From Apoda limacodes (Eukaryota > Arthropoda > Insecta > Lepidoptera > Limacodidae), in assembly GCA_946406115.1 (NCBI GenBank), contig OX291545.1, forward strand, positions 9,562,001 to 9,626,000: a DNA stretch of 64,000 bases. The letters are read 5' to 3'. Shown here in pieces: positions 1-10,974 of the stretch (position 1 is the stretch's first letter; every line of letters begins with the position of its first letter). The notes below the pieces were generated by a model. It worked only from the letters and a program-made list of their open reading frames with translations, did not search any database and was not told where the DNA came from. Position numbers and translations under genes: made by a program.

Positions 1-255
1 ATTGGGTTGATCTTTGCAATTTTAAGACTGTTAGGAAAAACACTAAGCTTTAAACAATTGTTAATGCAAATAGTTAAGTCAGCGAGTATTAAATCTTTTA
101 TGCATTTTATAGATTTATTATTGATACCATCGAGCCCTGAGCTAGTGTTAGAATCTAAATTAATAAAAAAATCATTGATTTCGTCTTCGGTTGCTGGTGC
201 TAGTTCGGAAAGTTCGAAGTTTTTCGGAATTTTGGGATCTGGTTTGACTGTTTTT
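1..255 (-). mobile_element. Non-LTR retrotransposon (LINE) reverse transcriptase fragment, runs off the window
   Basis: Read on the minus strand, one frame stays open over about 250 bases and gives the N-terminal part of a LINE reverse transcriptase: an acidic stretch followed by SSGLDGIN, then a run typical of the start of the RT palm in Jockey/I-type elements (KSIKCIKDLI, SLKIAKINP). The element continues beyond base 1. No endonuclease or start codon is present on this side, so this is a fragment. The clade is uncertain; the RT identity rests on the GLDGI motif and its context. Confidence 0.6.
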
Positions 256-792
256 TTTTTTTATGATATTTGTCAGGGACTTGGTTTGCTAGAGGCGGGA
301 GGAGCCGCTGGCAAAGTATAGTAATCTATAAATTTTAATACGATAAGAAACGTAATAATCTTATAAATAAATAGGTTTCTCCAGAAAACTATGACGGGCA
401 GCGAGAAGCCGTAGAATACGTATAAAATAAACGCCAGAAAAATTTGTATGTGAAAATGTATGTGCATGTAAGTCTACTAATATATTCATCATACAAGGTC
501 ATAAACATTATTACTATGAGATGAATTTGCTATGTACTACTTAAGTAATTTATACCATGATGACCCTTTGAAACTTTTAATTTTTGTATGGAATTTAACG
601 TTTCTACCGTTTTGTAGTCACATGTTTTGACTTGTGCTGCAACTTATAATCAATGCACTGACTTTCATTACAACAAAATAATGCAATACACGCTGTAATA
701 AATTGCAGCATCGTTTAAATAATGGGCACTTCTTTATTTTTTTAGCAATAAATACAATAAATGTAAAGCATTCAGCAAGGTTGCATTACCTT
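256..792. other. No gene seen
   Basis: AT-rich DNA with short open frames only. A GC-richer patch near 290-312 resembles the tail seen in other repeats of this window (for example 48095-48125 and 53470-53500, the latter as the opposite strand). I see nothing else I can support. Confidence 0.4.
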
Positions 793-927
793 ATAGTGCA
801 ACAAACTTTTCTGATCCAGTGGTCAAAAATCAAAACTACAGTCGCAATATTGAAATGGTGTGAACTCACAACGATACTAGCGACCAATCACCTTAGGTCA
901 GAAGGTCAGAAAAGTTTGTTGCACTGT
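793..927. mobile_element. MITE, family 1, full-length copy
   Basis: The ends are inverted copies of each other: TA followed by AGTGCAACAAACTTTTCTGA on the left, and its reverse complement followed by TA on the right (one mismatch in the outer bases). The body is about 135 bp and non-coding. Related copies occur at 5810-5935, 17636-17705 and 20425-20556, sharing the internal blocks 'GGTGGTCAAA' or similar and 'ACGACACTAGCGACC'. This fits a TA-targeting non-autonomous DNA transposon; the parent transposase is not in the window. Confidence 0.65.
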
Positions 928-1558
928 ACCTACTTCATTATGCACCCCATATCGTTGGCTAGGTCTATAAATTTTTCTCTGGTGTATATTTTCCGAATTA
1001 TGGGTTTGTAAAGTCGGATAAATTGTATCCTCCTCTTACCTTTAAACCATGTGTTCTAAGCATGTAAAAAAATAATAATTATAGAGTTTTACCGAAATTA
1101 AAAATTCCCATGCGACACGCATTTGGCCGGTTTTATTCTGAAACCGTGGTATTGCTAATAAGAATGTGGAACACCTTTGCAATTTTCAATTTAAATAAGA
1201 AAATACTGGGATTAAAGAAAACGTGAAAATTCGTGAGTGTGTAGCGCCCTACGGCAATCATGCACTGTCTGTGGCAGTCTGTGGCACTATGGTTCAGCGA
1301 GCGGGACGGCCTTGACAACGACTGGACATTTCCACGGATGGTCAAAAGATACTGGTACTTATTCATATTTACCTTCATACATATATATTTATCTATTTTT
1401 CCCCTGCACATCTAATACTTTGTCAAACCTACAAACGGAGTATATTATTCTGACCTTGGTCTTTATTTTACCACCTTTTATTTAAAGGTGGTGAACAACA
1501 ACATGAGACATATCACCTTAGCCTAGATACACTGTTTAAAAAGCAGTGTTGCGGCGAT

Positions 1559-1792
1559 CAGTGGCGGATACAGAAAGGGGGCCATGGCCTTTATCGCTCA
1601 GCCACAATTCGATCGATTAAAATTATTTAACTACAGGCTCACCTAGGGCTAGGCATAGAAGTGGTAGAACCCAAACCCCTAAAACTCATAAAAAAAGAAA
1701 TAATTACCGAGCAGTCACCAATGACAGCTCATTCTTATTCGTTCGTCGGCTCTGTCACAATTCCCCTTAATGAAATCCTGTATCCGCCCCTG
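1559..1792. mobile_element. hAT-like non-autonomous DNA transposon
   Basis: Starts CAGTGGCGGATACAG and ends CTGTATCCGCCCCTG, an inverted pair with one mismatch. The CAGTGGCGGAT type of end is common in hAT elements. The 8 bases outside each end are GCGGCGAT and GCGGCTGG, matching at 6 of 8, which suits a degraded 8-bp target duplication. It has no coding capacity (234 bp). Confidence 0.5.
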
Positions 1793-3290
1793 GCGGCTGG
1801 CGATGGGCTTATCACCTGTCGCGCAGAAATAATAGAAGTGGTTGTGAAATAAGGCTGTCCCCCCATTGTGATGGGTGTGTGTCCAGCCGTTGATTACCTC
1901 TTGCGGGGGTTATCATTTGAAGATGCTCAAGTTTATTAAACTGCTCATCAGTAGGAAGGAAAAGAGATTTATAAAAAAAACTATTCGAGTGAGAATTGTA
2001 AGTAGGTTGCGTAACCTACATATAGATTTTAAGGAGCATATTCTCCTTCTCTATGGTTCTTGCAAGAAACTATGAAACCAATCGCTAACCGTGCAGATAT
2101 GTTAAGAAAACGCAAACTGGGTGATAAAATATTATTGACGTTATTAAAAGCGTTGCTAAAATTTAGCAATATCAGAAAGGTAACTTTTATATTTTCCATT
2201 CTCATTCGAATATAATCGGTTATTGTCAGAAGTATAGTAGCGGTACTATAACCAGGGTGGAAACCTAATTATAAAGACAACTGTATTGAAATAATAAAAA
2301 TAATTTAGGTGGTGGAAATAATGATTAAAAATATAAGTACTTACTTTGTAGTAATAATTAAGATCATACTTACTTTTTATATTCACTAGCGTTTTAATAC
2401 TACATTATTATTGCTTTAATTTTTTTCAATAAATATAATATATGTTTATGAATAAAACAGTGCCACCCAAGTATCTAAAAAATTCAGTTAAGTGCTGCTG
2501 CCTTATGCACTGTAAGTGTAACAAAGTGACGTATTCAAAGTGACGTATTCAAAATATTTTCATTATTAGTTTAACTTATTAGCTTTTTAGTAACTATATA
2601 CCTATTTTCCCGTCCCCCGCAAAAAGTGGAAGATTATTTTGTAGGAGAATAAGACTCAATGGCGCCTCCCCTCCTGATGGCGTCAGGATGTCGTATTGTT
2701 CCATGTACCTTAAACATTATGCTTGACAATGCCATACTTTATTGTTCTACTCGTCAGATTGTCTTAGCTATACATTAAGTATTAGCGATCGATTTTGCAG
2801 ATAAAATCAATCGCAAAAATAGTTACTTTATAAATTTAAATATTAGTTTGACACTTGTTTATTTGTATTCGTCCCACCCATTGCATTGAATCTTTGGTGA
2901 GTTTTTGTGCCCACGGCCGCTGGGTAGATTTCTATATGAGTTAATTGAGAGCGGAAAGGAGAATTAGGGAAAAGAGTTTCTTGCTCTTTTCTTTTGATAC
3001 GTCATTTCCAAGATATTTTTTAATGCCATGTTAATTTTTAATTTTTAATTTTTGTAAATAGACTATGTGTGAATAAACATTGCGCATCTCATTTATTGCC
3101 TTTTAATTTTAATCAATAATTTACTTAAATGATAACTAAAAATCAGTCGGCCTAGGCCAAACTAGTTAAGCCAAAAGTATTATGGCCAAACAAGATTGCC
3201 CTGGGCTGAACTAGTATATCGTGACACGCTAAGGATTACCCCGTTTGGCCTGAAATCTGGTTAGGCCGGTAATATTTGGCCGGTAATATA
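1793..3290. other. No gene seen; short repeats only
   Basis: No coding region recognised. There is a short tandem duplication (CAAAGTGACGTATT twice, about 2521-2552) and a patch of GGCC-containing repeats at about 3150-3290, including a doubled GGCCGGTAATAT, just outside the element at 3291. Confidence 0.4.
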
Positions 3291-4042
3291 TGGCCCAATC
3301 ACCCACGGTGAGAGTAGGCCGTGCCCGAACAGTAGGGACGTACAAAGCTGTTAAGGTGCATATATTACCCTAAACTCGGGTGCAGTAATTGCTTTTTACA
3401 ATGTCATTCTAACTCGACTGCAGTGACTGTCAAAATGACAGATGTTTATTGTGTTATTTCGTAACAAATTTTCTTGTAGATTTCTGTGTGAATTTCATAA
3501 GTAAATATAAAAATAAGGAAAGTGCTGCACGAATTCACTGGTTTTGCCTAAGTTTACTCATTTGAATATTTCATGTTCTGATAAATAAGGCTATTACTGT
3601 AAAATATCACGTAAAACACGTTACTTTCGACTTTTACAATATTGCAGAATCCCTAAATTGATGGAACAAAATTTTATTGGTCTCCAGCCGTTTAGTTTCC
3701 ATAATATTTCTGCATAGGATCTTGTTGTAAAAATTGATAAGGGTATTGTCTACATAATGCCTGCTTTCCATATACTTCTGCAACCACGAACTATGCAGGA
3801 CTTTTCTTATTTCGATAGTATAATCTAAAATTCTCACGGAAATCTACAAGAAAACAGGAAAGCGACGTAGCAAAACAAAAAATCTGTAATTTTGAAATTC
3901 ACAATAGTCGAGTCCGTGTGACAATGTAAAAATAATTACTGTACCCGAGTTTATATTTATACTACCCGTATATGCACCTTATCAGCCTCATAGTCGCCAC
4001 TGTTTCAGCACGGCCCATTCTCGCCGACGGTGATTTGGGCCA
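3291..4042. mobile_element. Non-autonomous DNA transposon with about 220-bp inverted repeats and TA flanks
   Basis: The left arm (3291 to about 3515) and the right arm (about 3825-4042) are imperfect inverted copies of each other: TGGCCCAATCACC on the left corresponds to GGTGATTTGGGCCA on the right, and blocks such as AAGGTGCATATA, AAACTCGGGT and TTCTTGTAGATTTC recur in both. Each end is bounded by TA, compatible with a 2-bp TA target duplication as in Tc1/mariner-type insertion. The central 300 bases encode nothing recognisable. The superfamily is not certain. Confidence 0.6.
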
Positions 4043-4905
4043 TAGTTAAACTGACCATACGTCCCGTTTCGAACGGGACCGACCCTTTTCTCAGTTACCT
4101 GTCCCGTTGTCCCAAAACTAAGCCCCGGGACGCATAAAAGTCTCGTTTTCCAAAAAGTGTGGAGCTCGCCGCCAGACGCGAGTGGAGCGAGACCGAGGAT
4201 CGGCGATGCAAATAATATATTTAATTAATTAAGACAAATTACATATATAAATTAAAATTAAAATTAATATAAATTACACCCTAATATCCCAAAACAGAAA
4301 CATCTTGTTCTAGATTGAAGAAGTGGTACATACTACAAATCACAGAAAAATACAGAGGTTAGGGAAAGAACATATTTAAAAGAAAAATTGTACAGAATTA
4401 AAAAAAATGATCATAAATTAAGGAATCAATTTTTATATAATCACAAAAAAGTGCTGAAAATTATGTTTTCTTATCTTAGATCTCGATTTTTGTCAGGGAA
4501 CCCAATTATTTTTTTAATTCATTGATTCGGTATTGTTTCATATTAAAATAAAAATCGGCTGGAATTTCTATACAAAGGCTAATTTTTTTTTATTAATTAA
4601 AAACATGAAAAAACTAGCCAAAAACGTACGTGCTCTATACGTTAGTGCCATAAAACGTGACGTGCGAAGTTCAACCTTATATTAGAGTTTGCTTAAGATG
4701 GATTTAATTTTTTTTAAACTTGACTTGCTCAACTGGCTTCTATCTTTTTCTTAATTATAACAAATTGTGAACCCAAATAACTAACTTTTTCTAAATAATG
4801 AACATTAAAAAGTTTTTTCATTGTGAACTTACTTATTGACATTAATAAACCGTTGTCCCGTTTTGAGTTAAAACAATAAATGGTCAGATTAGCCATAGTG
4901 CCCAT
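4043..4905. other. No gene seen
   Basis: Directly after the TA-flanked element comes a GC-richer block (4060-4200) with a CGTCCCGTTTCGAACGGGAC palindrome, then AT-rich DNA. No open frame resembles a protein family I know. Confidence 0.35.
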
Positions 4906-4911
4906 AGTCAA

Positions 4912-5012
4912 CACGCGGGCCCCGTGCGGATTGTGGACTGTGTATGTCTTTTGTTGTTAGACATATGCAGGTTACCTCACAATGTTTTCCTTCACCGCTA
5001 AGCAGATGTAAA
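4912..5012 (-). mobile_element. SINE-like tail fragment, minus strand
   Basis: Contains GTGCGGATTGTGGACT, ACATATGCAGG, and TTTTCCTTCACCG. These are the reverse complement of blocks in the SINE at 5990-6235 and occur again at 52625-52860. This is a partial copy of the same repeat. Confidence 0.5.
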
Positions 5013-5055
5013 TATTTAGTGTACTTGAATGATGTATTTCAGCATACATACGGCA

Positions 5056-5400
5056 TTTTTTTTTATTTATTTATTCAATACAACAGTTAAATTACATTTA
5101 CAAATGTATTATCTGGCGTTGAAACCTCGCAGGGCTTATCTGCGAACAGTCGAGATCGCTTTGCTCTGAGACAAAATACTTTTACATTCTATAAGTTTAC
5201 AAATTTTCAATTTTTTCAAAATATGTTGAGGCATTCCATTTGATATTTCTGGCAAAATATATTTTGACGTTCGTTTTCCATATGCATTGTTATTTTTGAT
5301 AAAACATAAGTTAAAAGGTAGCTTAGAAAGTAGTAGTTTTCGTAAGTGATCATGCTTTGTTCTTTCCACTTTTATTTTAGTGAATTCGTCGGTTAGTATA
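5056..5400 (-). mobile_element. Probable LINE 3' end, minus strand
   Basis: A minus-strand frame (5136-5369, 77 residues, with upstream continuation) ends in a basic region carrying NAYGKRTSKYILPEI. This resembles the last residues of some non-LTR ORF2 proteins, where a YG-x-R-x2-x2-Y-x-x-P stretch is followed by a stop and a short 3' tail. The minus-strand sequence after the stop ends in AATAAATAAATAAA, like a LINE tail. No catalytic motif is present, so the assignment is tentative. Confidence 0.4.
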
Positions 5401-5809
5401 TTAACTTTTATTACATTGCTTTGCAGTGTTTAAATAGGCCTTTATCATCGCGTTTGTATATATGTTTAGGTACTACAGCTTTTAAAACTCTTTTTTGTAA
5501 ATTATAAGTCTTTTCAAGATATGTTACGTGTGCGACTGTATGTACTGTATATACAATAGCTTATTATAGAATCGGAGAGCGAAAGCGAAAGTTTTACCTA
5601 TTTATGCAATATGGTAATTTGCACTTAAGAATAGTATTTTGGTTAATACAGCTCTAATTTTGTTACACAATATTTGTGGTTTCCAATTGAATTTATTATC
5701 GATATATAGCCCTAAGTATAAATGCTAAAAAGAAAAAATCAAGATGCCGGATACAATATGGCATCCAATTTTGACATGGCATTTTGACACCAAAAAAAAA
5801 ACATTAAAA

Positions 5810-5935
5810 TTTTTCAGACCCGGTGGTCAAATATCAGTGTAATATTGTCATATTGAACTTGTGTGAACTTACAACGACACTAGCGACCATACAACCAAGG
5901 TCAGAGGGTCCGAAAAGTTGGTACTGTAACAACAA
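5810..5935. mobile_element. MITE, family 1, diverged copy
   Basis: Shares CCGGTGGTCAAA, ACAACGACACTAGCGACCA and GGTCAGAGGGTC with the full-length copy at 793-927. The terminal inverted repeats are eroded. Confidence 0.5.
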
Positions 5936-5989
5936 AGATGACTGTAACAAGTTCTATTTTTATATTCGAGGTTGCTGAATTTATTAAAA

Positions 5990-6235
5990 AAGTCAGTGGC
6001 CGAGGGGTTTTGATTTTCACTTTGCGTCTTGAGTGGCGGTGGTTCGAGACCCAGCGTGTACCAATGTCACAATAAGTCTTTTTCTTAATTTCTCAAGTAA
6101 ATTAATTATTCACACCACTGGCTTTTCGGTGAAGGAAAACATTTTGAGGAACGCTGCATACGTCAACAAAACAAAAAATAGGGAGAAGTGAAGTCCACAA
6201 TCCGCACTGGGCCTTATGGGTATGGTTGCCTACTC
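5990..6235 (+). mobile_element. tRNA-derived SINE
   Basis: The head reads AGTGGCCGAGG (box A-like) and, about 45 bases later, GGTTCGAGACC (box B-like), giving a degenerate tRNA-like pol III promoter. It continues into a body with GGTGAAGGAAAAC and AATCCGCACTGGGCC, which also occur in minus-strand copies at 4912-5012 and 52625-52860. It is a SINE, not a functional tRNA gene. Confidence 0.6.
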
Positions 6236-7329
6236 ATTTCTTACAAGTTGGTATCTAAAGACCATGTAATACCCCTTTTACTGTATTTACCGTATAATAT
6301 TAGTCCTAAACACTACCAATCACCACTCTTAGCGCATATTTACTGTTAAATCACACTATTTAATACTGTTACAAGTAAATTGTTAACGACTTAATAAACA
6401 AGCATTACAAAAACCACAATTTGTGCTGTTTACACGTTGTGCAATCGTCACATGTCCGTTGTAAGTGTGCACCTATCTTGTATAGAAGATCTATTACGAA
6501 ATAATAACTAAGTCGTACAAAACAATCACATTTTTAATTTAAAGCTTAATATTTCGCAAATGCATAGCTAAATCAAAAACTGGTTTTCACACACCGTAAC
6601 TATTTTTAAACAAACTATCCAACGGCATGCATCCATTACACTATGGGGTAAACGTGAAAAAAAAATTTTTTTTACCACTTTGTCGACCTAATTAATTATA
6701 TACCCATGCCAAATTACAGCTTTCCAGTACCTATTAATGGTCTCTGAGCTAAGCCGCGGACAGACAGACGGATATGGCGAAACTATAAGGCTTTCTTGTT
6801 GACTACGGAACCCTAAAAAGCAAGAATGAGACGAGTATCTGCGTTGAACTCGGTTATCGACAAGGGATAAAGCAATATTATATGTTGAATGTTTTAACTG
6901 ATGTTCTTTAGTTAGAATTTATGTCAGATATGTCAATTCAAACTCACAAATGTATTCCAGACATCAAATAACATGTTCTTAAAATACGAGTAACTTATGA
7001 TAGAGTTACAAATTCCTATGCAAATACATTTTTGAAATAAACATTGTACTAAAAGTAAATTAAAAACATTTGATGGCGACTTTAGTTCTGTCCCCATTTA
7101 TAAGAAATATTAATAAAATTAGCTGAAATATATAAAAGGTATAGGAATTAAGTTATGGTTATTCCTATATGCCCTTTGTTAATACAGTGAAAAACAATAA
7201 TTATGGTGTGAGCTATGTCCATTTCAAACAGCCAAATTTGTTTACAAGCCGTTGTCAGCACGCAGCATGAAAGCACAGCAAAGTAACTTCCAAACTTGAG
7301 TTGAAGGAACGGGGCTCCGCAAAAATAAA
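6236..7329. other. No gene; one repeat tail
   Basis: At about 6755-6825 there is GACAGACAGACGGATATGGC followed by TACGGAACCCTAAAAA, the widespread lepidopteran-type repeat tail that also appears in other forms at 16720-17160 and 62465-62500. The rest is AT-rich without recognisable genes. Confidence 0.35.
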
Positions 7330-7535
7330 ATAAATACAATACAAAAACCTACAGAGCGAAACAGTAGGTACTCCACGTCGGGGCAGAGGTTTACAAGTTG
7401 CACGGCCGGGCGCCATGTGGAGTACTGCTGCCATCTCTGGGCGGGTGCACCGGGATACCAGCTTGGCCCTATTGACTCGGTTCAACGACGGGCTGTGATA
7501 ATTGTCAACGATCCCAAACTCTTTTAGTATTTGAA
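7330..7535 (+). mobile_element. CR1/Jockey-like LINE fragment (late ORF2)
   Basis: The block GTGGAGTACTGCTGCCATCTCTGGGCG...ACTCGGTTCAACGACGGGCTGTGA...GACGATCCCAAACTC (described here in pieces) is the same as part of the LINE at 12860-14765 (14185-14280) and recurs at 56655-56720. It is an isolated internal fragment. Confidence 0.6.
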
Positions 7536-8670
7536 TGGGTTTCGTGGTTTTGTCAACAGATATTTTTAAAATTGTGAATTAATTTAATGACCGTATTTTG
7601 CAATCTGGAACCTTGAATGAAATAGTTGGACAAACTGGTTGCATACACCGGATCTGCATATTCTTTATGCGTTTAACACGATCAGCGTTTATTATAATTC
7701 TGAGCTCATGAAACAACGCGAGTGAAAGAAAACCTTGAATATGTCCCAAATTTAAACTGTGGGTATTGCAGTGAGCCACATTTTTTTGTCGTTTACTGAG
7801 AGGTATTTTTACTAAAATATTTATGAGTAATAAACTGGTGACAACATCTTTTTTAGGTTGAGATTTTAAATCAAATGAAATGGTTGAATTAAATACTTAG
7901 TTTGCTTTTTAGCGAAATAAATATTAAAGTTTAAATACTATTTCGCAGGTAAGTGGGTATACTAAGAAAGGTGGTACTTACTACATTACAGATCTGCTAA
8001 AGTTTTTGTATGTTACATACCTAGTAAAATACAAGAAAAAATATTCGACGTACATAACCATATTTGCAAGGATTTATTTTTAACCGAGAAAAAGGAGGAG
8101 GTTATTAATTCGGATGTTTATATTTTTTTTTTATCTATGTTCGAGCATTACTCCTTCATATATAGACGGATTTGCAAAATATTTTTTTTATTTAAAAGGG
8201 TATACTTTCGAGGTGGTTCCATATTAATGAAGTGAATTTAAAACTTAAACTTTTGGTAAAAAAAAAAAATTGGTGTTAATTTGGAACTGATGAAACGCCT
8301 TTTATGTTGATGATTGTAAAAATTTTTGTTACGAGTGTATGGATGTTTTGAGTGTACGTCTTTCAATTCGTCATTCAAAATTAAACAATAATAACTTGTT
8401 ACGGAAAAAAACCATCCGGCTTCAAAAAGATGCACTAATGATGTAAAAATAATTACGTATTTCCAAAATTCTGATCTAAATTACAGTCTGAAGTTGGTAT
8501 CCATGTACCTAACAGTTTATAACACATTTAAATTGCATGAAACCAACTTCAAACTGCAACTATTTTTTTATTTTTCATAGGTACTTACTCAAATTTCAGG
8601 TTAAATTACATAGCTTCTGCATTCAGGAGAGAAATATTTGTTTGTATCATATTTTTATGATATTTTTGTT
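7536..8670. other. No gene seen; one repeat segment
   Basis: A segment at about 8080-8160 (GAAAAAGGAGGAGG followed by a T-rich run and ATGTTCGAGCATTACTCC) has a partner at 57645-57710 and looks like a dispersed repeat. The rest is AT-rich with short open frames. Confidence 0.35.
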
Positions 8671-8674
8671 TCAG

Positions 8675-8768
8675 AGCTCGGCTGTCCACATTACATCTTG
8701 TTACGGCCTTGGCGCGCACCTTACTTCTTCGTGGGAGACCAGAAGACCGCGTCTTCCAAAATAAAACT
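8675..8768 (+). CDS. Candidate internal exon, function unknown
   Basis: A 94-base block of higher GC than its surroundings sits between a good acceptor (T-rich tract then TTTCAG ending at 8674) and a good donor (ACT|GTAAGT at 8769). One frame (codons from 8676) is open for 31 codons and reads like protein (contains LVTALARTLLLRGRPEDRV), starting in phase 2 and ending in phase 0. A second frame is also open, so the reading frame is not decided. I do not recognise the product. It could be an exon of a gene with other exons on either side, or a transposon remnant. Confidence 0.3.
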
Positions 8769-8889
8769 GTAAGTTTCTTTCCTATCAGTTCAATATCAAA
8801 GACAGACACAATCAATTTCAACCTTTTTTAATGATTGTATTATATTTTTTCAAATAATGTTGGTAAGCGTAGTACGGTCTGATGATAGT

Positions 8890-9790
8890 TACTTCTTTAT
8901 AGATTAAAGGGTCTAGCATCAACATTTCCTAATAATTTTTAAAGATAACGGTCATTAACTTTTCAGCTGAAGAAAAGAACTTGAATTTCTTGAGATAAGC
9001 TGTACTTGTGATAGGTCTACCACTGTATCGACTCTTGCTTGCTTTGCGAGACATAATGATGAACGCAAGTTTCATCTTGTGTGACAGTTAATTAGATCAC
9101 TTCGTCTAATTTTAATGCTTAGAAATTATTGATGACACCATTCCACGCGCTTGCTACAGACTACGGTGTTAAAATTCGCGGTCACTTGTTACATGCAAAG
9201 TTGGTAATGAACTTCCTCAGTTATCAATTAACCCTGATTTTTAGACATGGCAAGCGCCAAAAATGCATTAAAGAGGAAGAGGAATAGAAATACAGCACCG
9301 TATACAGAGAATCTTCCATTTCATAATCTTCTCTCCGAAAGTGGTTGAGTGACTACAAGTGGGAGGCAGAGCATGGAGGACTCTTGCGCCGGCCGACCTG
9401 TCAAATACTCGTTACGAAACTTTGTGTTGAAAATTATATTGGTATACCTCGAGGTCAAATTGATAACTAAGGAAGTTCATGACCAACTTTTTATTTAACA
9501 AGTGATCGCGAATGTACCTTCAAAAAGCACATGGAATGATGTTTGTATTAATTCTTTAACTTGAAAATCCAGACGTAGTGATCTAAATAAGTAATTGTTA
9601 CTTGAGATGAAACTTACTTTCATAATCATGACGAGCAAGCAAGCAAGAGTCGATACAGTGGCAGACCTATCACAGGTACAGCTTATTCTAAGATTCAAGC
9701 TCTTTTCTTCAGCTGAAAAATTGATGACCGCTGTCTTTTAAAATTATTAGAGAATATTGCTGCTAGCCCTTTAAGCCTATAAAAACAAAT
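8890..9790. repeat. Long imperfect inverted repeat (about 340-bp arms, about 210-bp spacer)
   Basis: The left arm (about 8890-9235) and right arm (about 9447-9790) are reverse complements with scattered mismatches. For example TTTTCAGCTGAAGAAAAGA, CACTGTATCGACTCTTGCTT and GAACTTCCT[C/T]AGTTATCAATT occur in both when one arm is reversed. The spacer has no recognisable gene. It resembles a foldback-type or internally deleted DNA transposon; exact ends and target duplication are not clear. Confidence 0.6.
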
Positions 9791-10910
9791 AGATCTGCAA
9801 TTAAAGAGAAGAAAATTGCCCAAAAGAGTGCTCACAGTGGTCACAGTTGACCAGTAATTCTTCTTAAGGGTTCCCACTCTATTTGTGACATTTCTCTAGT
9901 GTTGTCTCGTCAGTTAAGTTTATTTTGATTATTAAGAGAATACGATTCGCAGCGCCTCGCAGGGTGCTTCATACAAAATAATTTTCTATTTTATTTTTGT
10001 TACTAATCAAACTTTACGAAATTTTGAAGACATTCTCTAGGAATAAATATCTAGGTCTGCAGTTGCCAGTTTTCTATTAAATTGTTTATGTTAATAGTAA
10101 TAGAGGATTCGAGTTCTTCATACAAATGGTCTCAATACTCTCAAAATATTTTTCAGGATTTTGGAAAACCATAGACATAGATATTCGGCTTGAGAGTATG
10201 TAACTAGCTGTATAATAAAATTGGCTTGCCGCGCGCGGACCAAATAAAAAAAAGTTTGTGAAAAAGCAAAAACCGCGCAAAATGTATTCCGCCTTTGTAA
10301 TTGATTACTTAAATTCGTATTTATGATAAATTATAAAAACAATAAAAACATTTGTACGCTTTCCTCAAGTAGTAATAAAATAAATAAATGTACAATTCCT
10401 ATTTATATGTTACCCTTATCTCTTTTCTCATGAAGGTGATAAAAAGTAGAGTGTAACACTCGGTCACAAAATTAGTTTACCTCGTGTTTGAATCCCTCGC
10501 TGCGCTGCAGATTCTACCTAAGAATACGTTCGCTTTACTCTTGATTCAAAATAGCGCCCTCACCGTAAAAATATTATTTTGATCCCTTGTGATTTTTTAT
10601 TAAGACGGACTTTACTACACCTGTATTAACACCTCTTACGGAGCATGGTATTGTCACAAACTGAGGAATAATATAACTGTATTGTAATTTATTGCAGTAT
10701 TATATTCTCTTTGATTTATTGAGAATGATTATTGATAAATCTTTTGTGATGCAACAGCCTATTTTTTTGGTATGAAGATATCGTAGAAGGCGTTTAGATG
10801 AGAGATCGTTTCGAAAATTCACCTGAGAATAGAATATGCAGTTATCCTCGACATTTAACTGCGTCTACTTTAGGTAAGTAGTGGAACCGGTCCTGTGTGG
10901 ACTTATGGTA
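9791..10910. other. No gene seen
   Basis: AT-rich, with many stops in all frames. No recognisable protein or repeat family. Confidence 0.35.
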
Positions 10911-10913
10911 TGG

Positions 10914-10920
10914 TATAAAA
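10914..10920 (+). promoter_or_regulatory. TATA box candidate
   Basis: TATAAAA lies 55 bases upstream of the proposed start codon at 10975. The spacing fits transcription start near 10945. The motif is common in AT-rich DNA, so support comes mainly from its position relative to the exon pair 10975-11019 and 12345-12599. Confidence 0.35.
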
Positions 10921-10974
10921 TGAAAACCTTGAACGTGTTTGGTTTTGTTCAAATTTTAAGAAGTGGCATGCACA

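Noticed and set aside
7..321. Plus-strand 104-residue protein at the window start
   Set aside because: It is the complement of a LINE reverse transcriptase fragment that reads well on the minus strand.
5996..6065. tRNA gene (serine-like)
   Set aside because: The GGCCGAGG and GGTTCGAGACC motifs belong to the SINE head; the acceptor stem is not paired and the same body occurs elsewhere.
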